The position numbers and the translations under genes are program-made. A DNA stretch of 64,000 bases, taken from Halorussus vallis. GTDB lineage: Archaea > Halobacteriota > Halobacteria > Halobacteriales > Haladaptataceae. The DNA is taken from the NCBI RefSeq assembly GCF_024138165.1, contig NZ_CP100000.1, positions 2,604,001 to 2,668,000 of the forward strand, written 5' to 3'. The notes under the pieces were generated by a model. It saw only the letters and a program-made list of their open reading frames with translations, had not been told where the DNA came from and searched no databases. Shown here one piece after another: positions 49,396-58,415 of this stretch (position 1 is its first letter; the number at the start of each line of letters is the position of its first letter).

Positions 49396-50447
49396 CCGAC
49401 CTCCACCTCGACGCCGTCTCGAAGTCCTTCGGCAACGTGACCGCGCTCCGCGCCGTCGACCTCGACGTGGCCGACGGCGAGTTCTTCACGCTGGTCGGCC
49501 CGTCGGGGTGCGGCAAGACCACCACCCTGCGGGCGGTCGCGGGGTTCGAGACGCCCGACTCGGGGTCGGTCCGGTTCGGCGACCGCGAGATGACCGGCGT
49601 CGCCCCCGAGGACCGCGACGTGGGCGTGGTCTTCCAGAACTACGCGCTGTTTCCCCACATGACCGTCGCGGAGAACGTCGCCTACGGCCTGCGGTTCCGC
49701 GAGACGCCGCGGGGACGCTCGCGGGACGAGCGGGTCGCCGACCTGCTCGAACTGGTCGACCTCGCCGGGTTCGGCGACCGGGACCCCGACGAACTGTCTG
49801 GTGGCCAGCGCCAGCGCGTCGCGCTGGCGCGGGCGCTCGCGCCCGGCCCGGAGGTGCTCCTGCTCGACGAACCGATGAGCGCGCTCGACGCCCGCCTCCG
49901 CCAGACGCTGCGGACCCAGGTCAAGCGAATTCAGTCGGAACTCGGCATCACGACCCTCTACGTCACCCACGACCAGGAGGAGGCGCTGGCGGTGAGCGAC
50001 CGGGTGGCCGTGATGAACGACGGTCGGGTCGAACAGGTCGGCCGCCCCGAGGACGTCTATCGCCGGCCTGCGACCCGCTTCGTCGCGGAGTTCGTCGGCG
50101 ACAACAACGTCTTCGAGGGCGAACTCCGGGACGGGTCGGTGCGGGTCGGGGACGCGGCGTTCCGCGTCGCCGACCTCGACCGCTCGCCGGGCGGGGCCGT
50201 CACCTTCTGCGTGCGGCCGGAGGTGCTCGAACTCGGCGCGACCGAGAACGCCTTCGAGGCGACGGTCGAAACCGTCGAGTTCCTCGGCGAATCCTTTCGG
50301 GTCCACCTCGACTGGGACGGCCGACCCGTGGTGCTCCGGGTCGAGGAACGCCCGGAGCGAGAGCGCCTGCGGGTCGGTTTCGACCCCGAGGACGCCCACG
50401 TGGTTTCCGCCGCCGGAAGCGGGCGGGCGGTCGCCGAGGAGCGGTGA
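49392..50447 (+). CDS. thiQ: thiamine ABC transporter ATPase ThiQ (PotA/MalK-like)
   Basis: This 351-residue ATPase has Walker A GPSGCGKTTT, signature LSGGQRQRVALARAL and Walker B LLLDEPMSALDARL. A C-terminal TOBE-like regulatory domain (about 240-345) makes it longer than bacterial ThiQ. The GTG start overlaps the thiP stop (GTGA), so the genes are coupled. Sequence alone would allow another substrate, but the thiB partner indicates thiamine. Confidence 0.88.
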   Translation: MTDLHLDAVSKSFGNVTALRAVDLDVADGEFFTLVGPSGCGKTTTLRAVAGFETPDSGSVRFGDREMTGVAPEDRDVGVVFQNYALFPHMTVAENVAYGLRFRETPRGRSRDERVADLLELVDLAGFGDRDPDELSGGQRQRVALARALAPGPEVLLLDEPMSALDARLRQTLRTQVKRIQSELGITTLYVTHDQEEALAVSDRVAVMNDGRVEQVGRPEDVYRRPATRFVAEFVGDNNVFEGELRDGSVRVGDAAFRVADLDRSPGGAVTFCVRPEVLELGATENAFEATVETVEFLGESFRVHLDWDGRPVVLRVEERPERERLRVGFDPEDAHVVSAAGSGRAVAEER

Positions 50448-50454
50448 GCGCCCG

Positions 50455-50676
50455 TCACTCGCGGGGAAAACAGCGGGTGCAATCGTCGTAGAAGACGGTC
50501 TGGCGCGCCGAGAGCTTCCGCCACCCGGCGTCGTCGCGGTGGAGGAACGTGCGGCACGCCGGTTCGTCGCCGGTTTCGTCGGGCCGGTGGCGCTTCTTCG
50601 TGGTCGGGGACGGACTCACGATGTAGTACCCCTCGGCGTCGCCGGGGGCGTCGGAAGTGTCGCGTCGCGTACTCAT
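50455..50676 (-). CDS. small hypothetical protein
   Basis: This 73-residue protein contains three cysteines: PACRTF near the middle and CTRC at the C-terminus. These could bind zinc, as in haloarchaeal zinc-ribbon micro-proteins. Its start overlaps the stop of the gene at 50673-50843 by 4 nt (ATGA), so the two are probably one transcript. It is convergent with thiQ, with 7 nt between. Confidence 0.55.
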   Translation of the reverse strand: MSTRRDTSDAPGDAEGYYIVSPSPTTKKRHRPDETGDEPACRTFLHRDDAGWRKLSARQTVFYDDCTRCFPRE

Positions 50677-50843
50677 CGGTAGTCCTCCAGGTCGACGACG
50701 CTCGCCGACGCGGCGTTGATCCACTCGTGGGTTTCGCCGGGGGTGTAGACGACGAGTTCCGGCGTCCCGTCGCTGCCGGTTCGGGCGTAGGTTTCGATGC
50801 TGTTCTCGGTTCGGTCGTCGGTGGGGGTGGCGCGTGTTTTCAT
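50673..50843 (-). CDS. small hypothetical protein, 56 residues
   Basis: This 56-residue protein has the pattern IETYARTGSDGTPELVVYTP...WINAASASVVDLEDYR, which resembles a set of small conserved haloarchaeal proteins I have seen annotated as a DUF of this size; that recollection is not checked. A GGGAGG ribosome-binding site 8 nt before the ATG is unusually clear for this window. It overlaps the next gene by 4 nt. Confidence 0.5.
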   Translation of the reverse strand: MKTRATPTDDRTENSIETYARTGSDGTPELVVYTPGETHEWINAASASVVDLEDYR

Positions 50844-51017
50844 GTCGGGTGCCTCCCGTGGGATACCGATATCGGGTAGGCGTCGGACGGGGTTAAGGGC
50901 GAGCCATGACCGCGGTGAAAGTGAAACTGAGAGGGCCGGTCGGAAACACGCGCAGGTACTTCGACCTCGCCGACGCTCGAATCGCCGGTCGATTCCCAAA
51001 GAAGGAGTCGGGCGGTT

Positions 51018-51587
51018 TCAGTAACCGCCACCGCCGCCGCCACCGTCGGTCGTCGTGCCGTTCGCCGCTGTCGTCGTCCCGCCGGCCGTGGTCGTCTCGA
51101 ACCCGGTGCCGAACTGGATGTCGCCGCGCATTCGCTTCGGGTGGTACTCGCAGTAGTACTGGGCCATCTCCTCGCTCGCCGTGAACGTCAGCGACGCGGT
51201 GGCTCCCATCTGCTCGTTCGACTCGCTCGCCACGATTTCGCCCCCGTTCGCGTCCTCGATGATGAGTTCGTGTTCGTGGCCGTCGAGGTTCATCCAGACG
51301 ATTTCGTACCGCTGGCCCGACTGCAGTTGGAGCGTCGGGTTCTCTGCTCCGTGAATCGCCGACGGTGCGAGGCCGAACCAGTGTTCGACCTCGCCGCCGA
51401 GCAGTATCGTCGTCGCCTGGCCGCCGGCCGTCGTGGTTTCCTGGCCGGTCGTCGTCCCCTGGCCGGCCGCGAGCCCGCCGAGGCTCGTGGCCGCCCCGAC
51501 CGCGCCGGTCGCCAGCAGGAAACTGCGCCGCGATGCGACGTCGCTGTTCGCGTTGTCGTTACTGTCGGAACCGCTCGATCGTGTCAT
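51018..51587 (-). CDS. halocyanin-like exported cupredoxin
   Basis: This 189-residue protein has a Tat signal (RRSFLLATGAVG) and a single cupredoxin domain (about 58-160). Copper ligands are visible: His in DGHEHELII and the YYCEYHPKRMRG cluster supplying Cys, His and Met. These type-1 copper proteins carry electrons at the membrane surface. No lipobox is obvious (SLGGLAAGQ). The tail is Thr/Gly-rich. Two related genes lie close by; the next one has two such domains. Confidence 0.85.
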   Translation of the reverse strand: MTRSSGSDSNDNANSDVASRRSFLLATGAVGAATSLGGLAAGQGTTTGQETTTAGGQATTILLGGEVEHWFGLAPSAIHGAENPTLQLQSGQRYEIVWMNLDGHEHELIIEDANGGEIVASESNEQMGATASLTFTASEEMAQYYCEYHPKRMRGDIQFGTGFETTTAGGTTTAANGTTTDGGGGGGGY

Positions 51588-51687
51588 TCTTCCCCACCGA
51601 GCGCGAGGTACGACCCCGGTCGTTCAAAATGTTACCGGCCGAAACGGTCTGGCAACCCGGACGAGAGAGCGGTTCGAAGCGTCTCCG

Positions 51688-52566
51688 CTACCGCCGGACG
51701 AGTCCCTCGCCGGTCACGACCTCGACTCCGCCCCGCATCGACTGCGGATGGAACGCACAGAAGTACTCGGCCATCGCCGGTGTCGCCTCGAACGACGTCT
51801 CGTGGGTTTCGCCCACGCCGTCTCGGTCACTGGTGTCGGCGAGGTCCTCGCCGCTCGCGTCCGCGACGTGGAAGTCGTGCTCGACGCCGTCGAGGTTCAC
51901 CCAGACGAGGTCGTACTCGCGTCCCGCTCGGAGCCGAAGCGTCGGATTCGGTCGCCCCCGAATTCCGGCCGGCGTGAGGCCGAGCCAGTAGCCCACCTGC
52001 GCGCCGAGCACGACGGTCGTCTCGTCCAGCACCGGCGGCCGCTCGCTCGCGCGGGTAGTTTCGTCGTCTGCCGTCGTCTCCGTTCCCGTCGCCGTCTCCT
52101 CTCCCGTTTCTCCGCCGCCGCTCGTCGCGCCCCCCGATTCGACCGCCACCGTCCCGCGCATCGTCTGCGGGTGCACCTCGCAGTAGTACTCGGCCATCGC
52201 CGGCGTCGCCTCGAACTCGACGGTCTGTGTCGCGCCCCGCTCGGAGACGATGTCCGTCTCCACGAGCGGGTTCCCGTCCGAGTCTTCGACCACGAAACTG
52301 TGCGGAACCCCGTCGGCGTTGGTCCACGTGACTCGGTAGGTCACGCCGGGGTCGAGCGACAGCGCCGGATTCGTCATCCCTGCGATCGATTGCGGCGTCC
52401 GACCGACCCACCCCGAGACCGCTCCGTCCAGCGCGATTTCGGTCGCCTGTACCCGCCTGAATTTCTCCACTCCCCGTACTCCCCCGATTCCTGCGAGCGC
52501 CCCGGTCGTCGTGGCGGCCGCGAGGACGGCCCGCCGCGACAGTCGCGCGTGCTGATTTTCCCCCAT
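51688..52566 (-). CDS. exported protein with two tandem cupredoxin domains
   Basis: This 292-residue protein has a basic hydrophobic signal (SRRAVLAAATTTGALAG) and two cupredoxin domains: one about 42-140 ending in YYCEVHPQTMRG, a second about 185-288 ending in YFCAFHPQSMRG. A Thr/Glu/Gly-rich linker joins them. Each has its own upstream His (VPHSFVVED and VEHDFHVAD), so both should bind type-1 copper. The copies have diverged. It is probably an electron-transfer protein at the cell surface. The single-domain copy at 51018 is about 100 nt downstream. Confidence 0.82.
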   Translation of the reverse strand: MGENQHARLSRRAVLAAATTTGALAGIGGVRGVEKFRRVQATEIALDGAVSGWVGRTPQSIAGMTNPALSLDPGVTYRVTWTNADGVPHSFVVEDSDGNPLVETDIVSERGATQTVEFEATPAMAEYYCEVHPQTMRGTVAVESGGATSGGGETGEETATGTETTADDETTRASERPPVLDETTVVLGAQVGYWLGLTPAGIRGRPNPTLRLRAGREYDLVWVNLDGVEHDFHVADASGEDLADTSDRDGVGETHETSFEATPAMAEYFCAFHPQSMRGGVEVVTGEGLVRR

Positions 52567-52724
52567 CGAGACGCGTTACTACCGCTGAGCCGATAAATCG
52601 AGTGGGCGGTATCGGCGCGCCGTTCGACGTACCGGTGAAAAAAGACCGCGACGCCGGTCGATTCGAGGACCGTCGAAGCGTTCGACGGTCCTCGAAGCAT
52701 TCCGATGTCCTAGAAGTCGCTCGC

Positions 52725-54440
52725 CTACGCTCCGGCGTCGAGCGTAATCGTCTCCGTCGCCGTCTTGCCGTCGCTACTGGTGACGCGTAGTGTGACTTCG
52801 ACGCTGCCGCACGCCGGAACGGTCACTTCGGCGCGTTTGCCCGTGGTCTCGAAGGTGCCGTCACCGTCGAGGTCCCACTCGTACGTCACTATCTCGTCGT
52901 CCTCGTCGCTCGCGTCCGCCCGCAGTTTGACGGTCGAGTTGCCGCCGAGTTCTCCGTCTTCGGCGTCCTTCGGCGCGGTCCGAATCGTCGCCGTCGGTTC
53001 GGAGTCCCGCGTCCGCGGTTCGTCGTCTGCGACCTGATGCTCGTCGCTCGGTTTCGTCTCGCTCCCGTTGAGCGCGTAGACTTCTCCACCCAACTCTAAT
53101 GACCGGTCGTCGTTCTCGGCGACGTAGACGTGACCGTTCGCGGGTGCCGTGACGAACGGGTCCTCGTACCGTAGTCCACCCTCGGTCGCGTAGCTCCACC
53201 GCTCGCTTCCGTCTGCTCGGTCGAGCGAGTAGACGACCGTGTGCGCGGTCGGGTAGTGGACGTACTTCGTCGGGTCTTCACCCTCCTGGAAGCCCGGGCC
53301 GTAGTCGCCCTTCGTGGGGAAGTCGCCGCCGACGTACACCGAGTTCGCGCCGACCGATGGCGCGCTCGTGAGTCGCACGGCGGTCCGGAACTGCCAGTCT
53401 TCGGTTCCCGTCTTCGCGTCGAGCGCGTGAACCGCACCGACACGCTCGTCGTCGCCGTCTTCGTAGTGGTCGTCGGTCGTGACGTACACCGTCTCGTCCG
53501 TCACCGCGGGGGCGCTAATCCAGTCGGACTCGCTGTCCTCGAACTTCGCCCGCACGGGTCGTCGCCATTCGACGCCCCCGTCGTCCGCCGACAGCCGATA
53601 GACGACGTTCGGCTGTGCGGTGACGTAGATTGCGCCGTCCGAGACCGCAGGACCGGACATCTCCGACGCGGCCGGGACCGACACGTTCCACTGTTGGCTC
53701 CCGTCGCTGGCGTCGTACGCTGTCACGGTTCCCTCGGCACCGGTCACGTAGACGCTGCCGTCGGCGACTGCAAAGCCACTCAACGAAAAGCTCGGGATTT
53801 CCGTGGTCTCCGTACTCCATCGCCGTTCGCCGGTTTCGGCGTCGAGCGCGTAGAGAGTCCTGTTCGAAATTGCGTACACCGTGCCGTCGGCCACGGTCGC
53901 ACCGGTCGCCCAGTCGGTCGCTTCCTCGAACCGCCACTTCGTCTCGCCCGTCTCGGCGTCGAACGCGAACAGTCCGGCCTTGCCGACATCGTAGCTCGGC
54001 GGACTGGTAATCGTCTCCGTGGACGCGAACACCGTGTCGCCGGAGACGGCGGGCGTGCCGACCACGACCGAGAGGTCGGTTCTGTTCCACTCTTCCACAC
54101 CGGTCGTCGCGTTGTGCGCGACGACCGCGCCCTTGGCGACCGCGGTGTCGGATTGGGATTCGTAACCGACGTAGGCGGTCCCGTCGGCGACGGCGACGCC
54201 AGACGGTTCGCCCTCTCCTTCCGGTTTCCACGCGGTGTCTGCGTACGTTGCGCTCGGTCCACTCGCGTTCGTCACGCCGGTTCGTCCGCCGTCCGCGCGC
54301 TCTCCGGGCCACGCGCCGTCCGCTTCGGCCGCGTTGGCCGCGGTCGGCGACCCGGCGAGGACCGCGCCGCCGAGCGACGCAGACGAGACGACGAGGATCG
54401 TCGTTACTAGTAGTACCGATAACTTCGTTTCTCGTTTCAT
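52725..54440 (-). CDS. exported PQQ-type beta-propeller protein with PKD domain
   Basis: This 571-residue protein has a signal segment (about 6-28). Repeated strands follow, each like FAFDAETGETKWRFEE or YALDAETGERRWS; about seven to eight such blades form a PQQ-like (alcohol-dehydrogenase type) propeller at about 60-470. The C-terminal ~95 residues form a PKD-like domain (YEWDLDGDGTFETTG). Catalytic residues for a true quinoprotein are not evident, so it may be an adhesin or assembly protein of BamB type. It sits next to cupredoxins, which could be functionally linked, but that is inference. I prefer the ATG at 54440 over a GTG four codons upstream. Confidence 0.75.
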   Translation of the reverse strand: MKRETKLSVLLVTTILVVSSASLGGAVLAGSPTAANAAEADGAWPGERADGGRTGVTNASGPSATYADTAWKPEGEGEPSGVAVADGTAYVGYESQSDTAVAKGAVVAHNATTGVEEWNRTDLSVVVGTPAVSGDTVFASTETITSPPSYDVGKAGLFAFDAETGETKWRFEEATDWATGATVADGTVYAISNRTLYALDAETGERRWSTETTEIPSFSLSGFAVADGSVYVTGAEGTVTAYDASDGSQQWNVSVPAASEMSGPAVSDGAIYVTAQPNVVYRLSADDGGVEWRRPVRAKFEDSESDWISAPAVTDETVYVTTDDHYEDGDDERVGAVHALDAKTGTEDWQFRTAVRLTSAPSVGANSVYVGGDFPTKGDYGPGFQEGEDPTKYVHYPTAHTVVYSLDRADGSERWSYATEGGLRYEDPFVTAPANGHVYVAENDDRSLELGGEVYALNGSETKPSDEHQVADDEPRTRDSEPTATIRTAPKDAEDGELGGNSTVKLRADASDEDDEIVTYEWDLDGDGTFETTGKRAEVTVPACGSVEVTLRVTSSDGKTATETITLDAGA

Positions 54441-54653
54441 TGCTGCTGTCACTATGTCTCCTTTCGTCGCTCAGTCGAATCGACCGAATGCGACACCGAG
54501 AACGATTACAATCAGACACCTAACTATTCAGTAGGTAAACAATTCTGAAAGGCTGTTATTCGCTGCACAACTCAGACAGGTGGGTCGCTAACCAGCTTCT
54601 ACGCGCCGTCTAGCAGTTCTCTGGGGGAAATTGCGGCTCTCGCCGAGGCCGAA

Positions 54654-57002
54654 TCAATCTCGCCAGAACCGCTCCAGCCCCAGCGAGAGCATGTCCGGAC
54701 TCACCGGCTGAAACTCCTCTCGCTCGGTCGCGGGGAAGTACTCCCGGACGCCGTCCCACGACTCGCGGGCGTACCGGGCGTCGACGAGCACGCGGACGCC
54801 CACCTCGTCGACGCCCCGGATGACCCGGCCGAGCGCCTGGCGGGCCTTGCGGACCGCCGGGACGGTCAGCGCGTACTCGAAACCGTCGCCGAACTCGCGG
54901 TCGTAGGCGGTCCGCACCGCCTTCGTGCGGGGGCTGGCGGTGTTGATGATGGGGACGCCGCAGACCACCGCGGCGCTGAGTTTGTCGCCCTCGTAGTCGA
55001 CGCCCTCCGTGAGGGTGCCCCGAAGGCTCGTCACGAGGACCTTCGACTCACCGCCGAAGAACTCGGCCTTGAGGTCTTCGGTGGCCTCGTCGGCGCTGGA
55101 CTCGTCGAGCAGGACGGGTTTCTCGACCTTCGGGTTCTCCCGGAGGCTCTCGGCGGCCCACTCGGCCTCGGCGTAGTTGGGCATCCCGACCAGGACGTTA
55201 CCGGGGGTGCTGGTCGCCACGTCGCGGAGCGCGTCGGCGTACACCTGCCGAGTGGGGGTTTCCTCGCCCGGTGCGCCCCGGTTGTCGTAGGTGAACTTCG
55301 GAGCGTCGACCGCGAAGCTCTCGCGGTTGGCCTCGGGGAAGTTCAGGCCGTAGGTCCGCTCGACGACCGGGCGGCGCTCCTCGCCCTCCAGGTGGTTCAG
55401 CCCCGTCACCTCCTCGAACACGTCGACCGGTTCGAGGGTCGCGCTCATCAGCACGCCGCCGCCGAACTCCGAGAGTCGCTCGCCGATGGCGTCGCTGGGC
55501 ACGCAGTTCTGCATGGCGAGGCGGGCGTTGTACGCCCGCCGCCACGACTGGGGAGGTTCGGCGTCGTTCCACGTGCGTTCGAGTTCTATCTCCCGGAAGT
55601 AGCGCTCGTGGTCGTTGCGGTACCACTCGCCGAGCACGCGGCCCGCGGCGGGCGCGGCCCGCTCTTTCTCCTCGTCTTCGGCCTCGTTCAGGATGCGAGC
55701 GACCACCGAGCCGACCGCTTCGGCGCGCACCCAGACGCCGTCGTGGTAGCCCCGGTTGGCGGCCCACTCCGATATCTCGTCCTCCTGCGGTTCGGTCGGC
55801 GGGCGCAGGGGGATTTCGGCGTCCGGCAGGTCGGGGAGGTTCGACTTCCAGCCCCGGTGTTCGCGTTCGAGGTACTCGGTCACCCGGCGGTCGAGTTCCT
55901 CGCGGAGTTCCCGGAGGAACTCGCGGGTTTCTTCGAGTTCCGAGAGGCTCACGTCGCTGTCGCCGAGTTCGCCCCGGACGAGGTCGGCGTCGGCGGTGGT
56001 GTGGCTCTCCTGCCCGTCGAACTTGATGGGCTGGATGACCCGCGTGAGTTCGGATTCGGCGTCCCGAAGCGTCTTGTCGGCCACCGCGTCGCTGACGAGG
56101 TCCCGGACGCGGGGTTCGAGCATGTGGGCCTCGTCGCAGACCACGAACGTCGAATCGTCGAGCAGCGCGCCGGTGAACGTCGCGGTGGTGACGGGGTCGA
56201 ACGCGTGGTAGTAGTTGCCCACGACGACCTCGGCGTGGGCCAGCACCGCGCCCATCATCGAGTGGGGGCAGGTACCGTACTCGACCGACCGCGCGACCAG
56301 CGTCTCGGGGTCGATGAGCCCCATCGACTCGAAGTCGAAGGGGACCGCCTCGATGGGTTCGCCGTCCTCGGGCATGTCCTCGAGGAACTGGGCGTAGAAC
56401 GGACAGTACTCCAGGTTGTCGTACTCGGGCATCTGCGGCGGGTAGGGCGTCGGCTCGTCGGCGGTTTCGAGGTACGAGGCGGCCGCCCGGCCCTGCGCGC
56501 CCGAGTCGGCGAGCCCGGTCTGCTGGCTCCGGGCGCGCGAGACGAGGTTCTGGGCCGTGGTCGACCCGCCCTCGCCGGTGATGGCCCGGGTGTCCTCCCG
56601 GAGCGTCTCGCACCGCCCGTAGACGTTCTCGTCGTCGATACCGCCGGCGTTCTCACGGTTGTACGGACAGACGTCGGCCTTCCCGACGAGCGTCAGCCCC
56701 GTGACGGGGTTCCAGTCGTCGGGGAGGTTCGCGTTGATGGTCCGGAGGTCCGCCTCGAACTGCCGAAGTTGTTGCTTGACGCTCGTGAGGACGACCACGC
56801 GTTCGTAGTCGCTGTCGGGGTCGCGGACCAGGTGGATGCCGGCGGTCAGCGCCAGCATCGTCTTGCCGGTCCCGCAGGCCCCCTCCACGACCGCGAAGCC
56901 GCCCCGCTCGGCGGTATCGATGGCCGTCTCGATGCCGTCGACCTGCTCGTCGTAGGCTGCGTCGTGGCCGAAAATCTCGCGCCACGAATCTGCGGAAGTC
57001 AC
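54654..57002 (-). CDS. XPD/Rad3/DinG-type ATP-dependent DNA helicase
   Basis: This 782-residue superfamily 2 helicase has Walker A GACGTGKTML and a DEAH box (VVCDEAHML). The iron-sulfur domain is marked by four cysteines: Cys112 (VCPYN), Cys131 (GRCETL), Cys200 (EYCPFY) and Cys245 (GTCPHS). The C-terminal motif VI (QALGRVIRGVDEVG) is present. XPD-like 4Fe-4S helicases unwind 5' to 3' and act in repair or transcription-coupled roles. The GTG start at 57002 is chosen because the preceding 55 codons resemble spacer rather than protein. UvrBC and LigA are elsewhere in the window. Confidence 0.9.
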   Translation of the reverse strand: MTSADSWREIFGHDAAYDEQVDGIETAIDTAERGGFAVVEGACGTGKTMLALTAGIHLVRDPDSDYERVVVLTSVKQQLRQFEADLRTINANLPDDWNPVTGLTLVGKADVCPYNRENAGGIDDENVYGRCETLREDTRAITGEGGSTTAQNLVSRARSQQTGLADSGAQGRAAASYLETADEPTPYPPQMPEYDNLEYCPFYAQFLEDMPEDGEPIEAVPFDFESMGLIDPETLVARSVEYGTCPHSMMGAVLAHAEVVVGNYYHAFDPVTTATFTGALLDDSTFVVCDEAHMLEPRVRDLVSDAVADKTLRDAESELTRVIQPIKFDGQESHTTADADLVRGELGDSDVSLSELEETREFLRELREELDRRVTEYLEREHRGWKSNLPDLPDAEIPLRPPTEPQEDEISEWAANRGYHDGVWVRAEAVGSVVARILNEAEDEEKERAAPAAGRVLGEWYRNDHERYFREIELERTWNDAEPPQSWRRAYNARLAMQNCVPSDAIGERLSEFGGGVLMSATLEPVDVFEEVTGLNHLEGEERRPVVERTYGLNFPEANRESFAVDAPKFTYDNRGAPGEETPTRQVYADALRDVATSTPGNVLVGMPNYAEAEWAAESLRENPKVEKPVLLDESSADEATEDLKAEFFGGESKVLVTSLRGTLTEGVDYEGDKLSAAVVCGVPIINTASPRTKAVRTAYDREFGDGFEYALTVPAVRKARQALGRVIRGVDEVGVRVLVDARYARESWDGVREYFPATEREEFQPVSPDMLSLGLERFWRD

Positions 57003-57105
57003 TGCACCGAGGTAGCGCTTCTTCGGGTTTGAACGTTTGGATGGCGCGGTGGAAGTGAAGGTGAGCGTCTCTAAACGCAACGACCAGCGGAACTGTGACC
57101 GCCCA

Positions 57106-57231
57106 GAAAGCCCCCGGGCGCTCGCGGTCGCTGGCCGGGATATGCGGTTCGCGCCTGCGGCGCTCACCGAATAGTGGCCCGTCCAGACGACCTAGCCCTT
57201 CGGGCGCGAGTACCCGGCCCCTTTCAGTCCC
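57106..57231 (+). repeat. family B repeat, copy 2
   Basis: It has ends GAAAGCCCCCGGG and CCGGCCCCTTTCAGTCCC, as in copy 1. The outer stem CGGGCGCTCGCG can pair with CGCGAGTACCCG with two mismatches. It is immediately followed by family A copy 3. The gap 57003-57105 before it shows nothing distinct. Confidence 0.7.
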
Positions 57232-57492
57232 ACCCGAACCGCACCGCGCCACACCCTCCCCAGCCGACTCCCTCACGCCTGCGGCGTTCAGTCGTCCCTC
57301 GCGCGGCTTGGTCGCGGCACGGGGCCGCGACCCCGCGCGCCACGCCGGCTGTGGAGATGCGCGAGATAGTCTCCCGGTCACGGCGCGCGCTGGCGCGACC
57401 TCGTGTCGCGCCGTCCTCGTGCGAGGGATGAGCGAACGGAGTGAGCGAATCGGCTGGGGAGGGCGTGGCGTGCGGTCGCGGTGTTGCCTGGC
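57232..57492. repeat. family A repeat, copy 3 (inverted halves)
   Basis: The left half carries CCTCCCCAGCCGACTCCCTC and TCGTCCCTCGCGCG; the right half carries GCGAGGGATGAGCGAACGGA and GAATCGGCTGGGGAGG in inverse. Variable stems: 5 bp at 57275-57287 (ACGCC), 9 bp at 57310-57332 (GGTCGCGGC), 8 bp at 57392-57412 (GGCGCGAC). Compared with copies 1 and 2 the stem sequences differ but still pair. Confidence 0.72.
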
Positions 57493-57609
57493 GGACTGAA
57501 AGGGCGAGTGCGTCTCGGCGAAGCACGGCGACGTAAGCACCACAGGCCGTGCCGAGGGCACGGCCGAGGAGCGCAGCGAGCCGCGCGAGTCGAGCGCACG
57601 AGGGCTTTC
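57493..57609 (-). repeat. family B repeat, copy 3 (reverse orientation)
   Basis: Read on the minus strand it begins GAAAGCCCTCGTGCGCTCG, contains GCGCGGCTCGCTGCGCTCC and the hairpin CCGTGCC-CTC-GGCACGG, and ends GCCCTTTCAGTCC. Blocks match copy 1 at 40258; stems differ. With copies B2 and A3 it makes a ~500-bp symmetrical element. The rest of the spacer (57610-57722) is featureless. Confidence 0.7.
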
Positions 57610-57722
57610 TGGCGGTTCACGTTCTCCCGTCGGTATCTGAACGTCTCGGTTGCAGCGCTTGCTGACTCAACCGTCTGGTATCGATGAGAAGCATTACCCG
57701 CGACCAAACACAACTCACGTCC

Positions 57723-58283
57723 ATGACCGAAGCCGAGCAGGACGACTTCGATCCCGAGCAGTGGCGCGCCGAACTCGAAGGCCACCGCGAGCAGAAGGAC
57801 GAGTTCCTGGCCGACCATCCACAGTCGCCGCTCCCGCCCGAGGAGCGCGAGGGCTTCGCGGGCCTCGAGTACTTCGACCCGGACCCCGACTACCGCGTTC
57901 GCGCCGAGGTCGAGGTCCACGACGACCCCGAACCGGTCGAGATGGACGTGAGCGCCGGTCGCCCCCAGCGGTACCTCCGGGTGGCGACCTTGCACTTCGA
58001 CCTCGACGGCGAGGCGTACGAACTCGCGGGGTACCGTCAGGAGGAACAGGAGGGCCTGTTCGTCCCCTTCCGCGACAAGACCACGGGCCAGCAGAGCTAC
58101 CAGGACGGCCGGTATATGGAGTTCGAAACCGAGGCCGACCTCGAAGACGGTGCGGAGATGGTGCTGGACTTCAACCTGGCGTACTCGCCGTTCTGCGCGT
58201 TCAGCGAGGTGTTCTCCTGTCCTCTGCCGCCCGAGGAGAACTGGCTGGAAACCGAGATTCTCGCGGGCGAGAAGGCTCCGTAG
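57723..58283 (+). CDS. DUF1684 family protein
   Basis: This 186-residue protein matches the DUF1684 pattern: FRDKTTGQQSYQDGRYMEFE, DFNLAYSPFCAFSEVFSCPL and PEENWLETEILAGEK at the C-terminus. The invariant motifs F(x)DxT, GRY, DFN and CP(x)PPEN are typical. Function is unknown; it is cytoplasmic. The ATG at 57723 gives MTEAEQDDFD; the upstream ATG at 57684 lies in repeat-flanking sequence. Confidence 0.85.
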   Translation: MTEAEQDDFDPEQWRAELEGHREQKDEFLADHPQSPLPPEEREGFAGLEYFDPDPDYRVRAEVEVHDDPEPVEMDVSAGRPQRYLRVATLHFDLDGEAYELAGYRQEEQEGLFVPFRDKTTGQQSYQDGRYMEFETEADLEDGAEMVLDFNLAYSPFCAFSEVFSCPLPPEENWLETEILAGEKAP

Positions 58284-58415
58284 ACGGCCTTCGCGCTCGC
58301 CACACCCGGCCGACGCTCGCCGCGCCCGTCCGTACACTCGCCGTGACCTCCCGGACCCGACGGCACCAGGGACGAACTCATGCCACCCCGTCACGAAGGC
58401 TTCGACGGGGGAGCT

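Noticed and set aside
57095-57499. Reading frames across the B-A-B element
   Set aside because: They translate repeats and palindromes, are Arg/Ser/Pro-rich and differ between copies.
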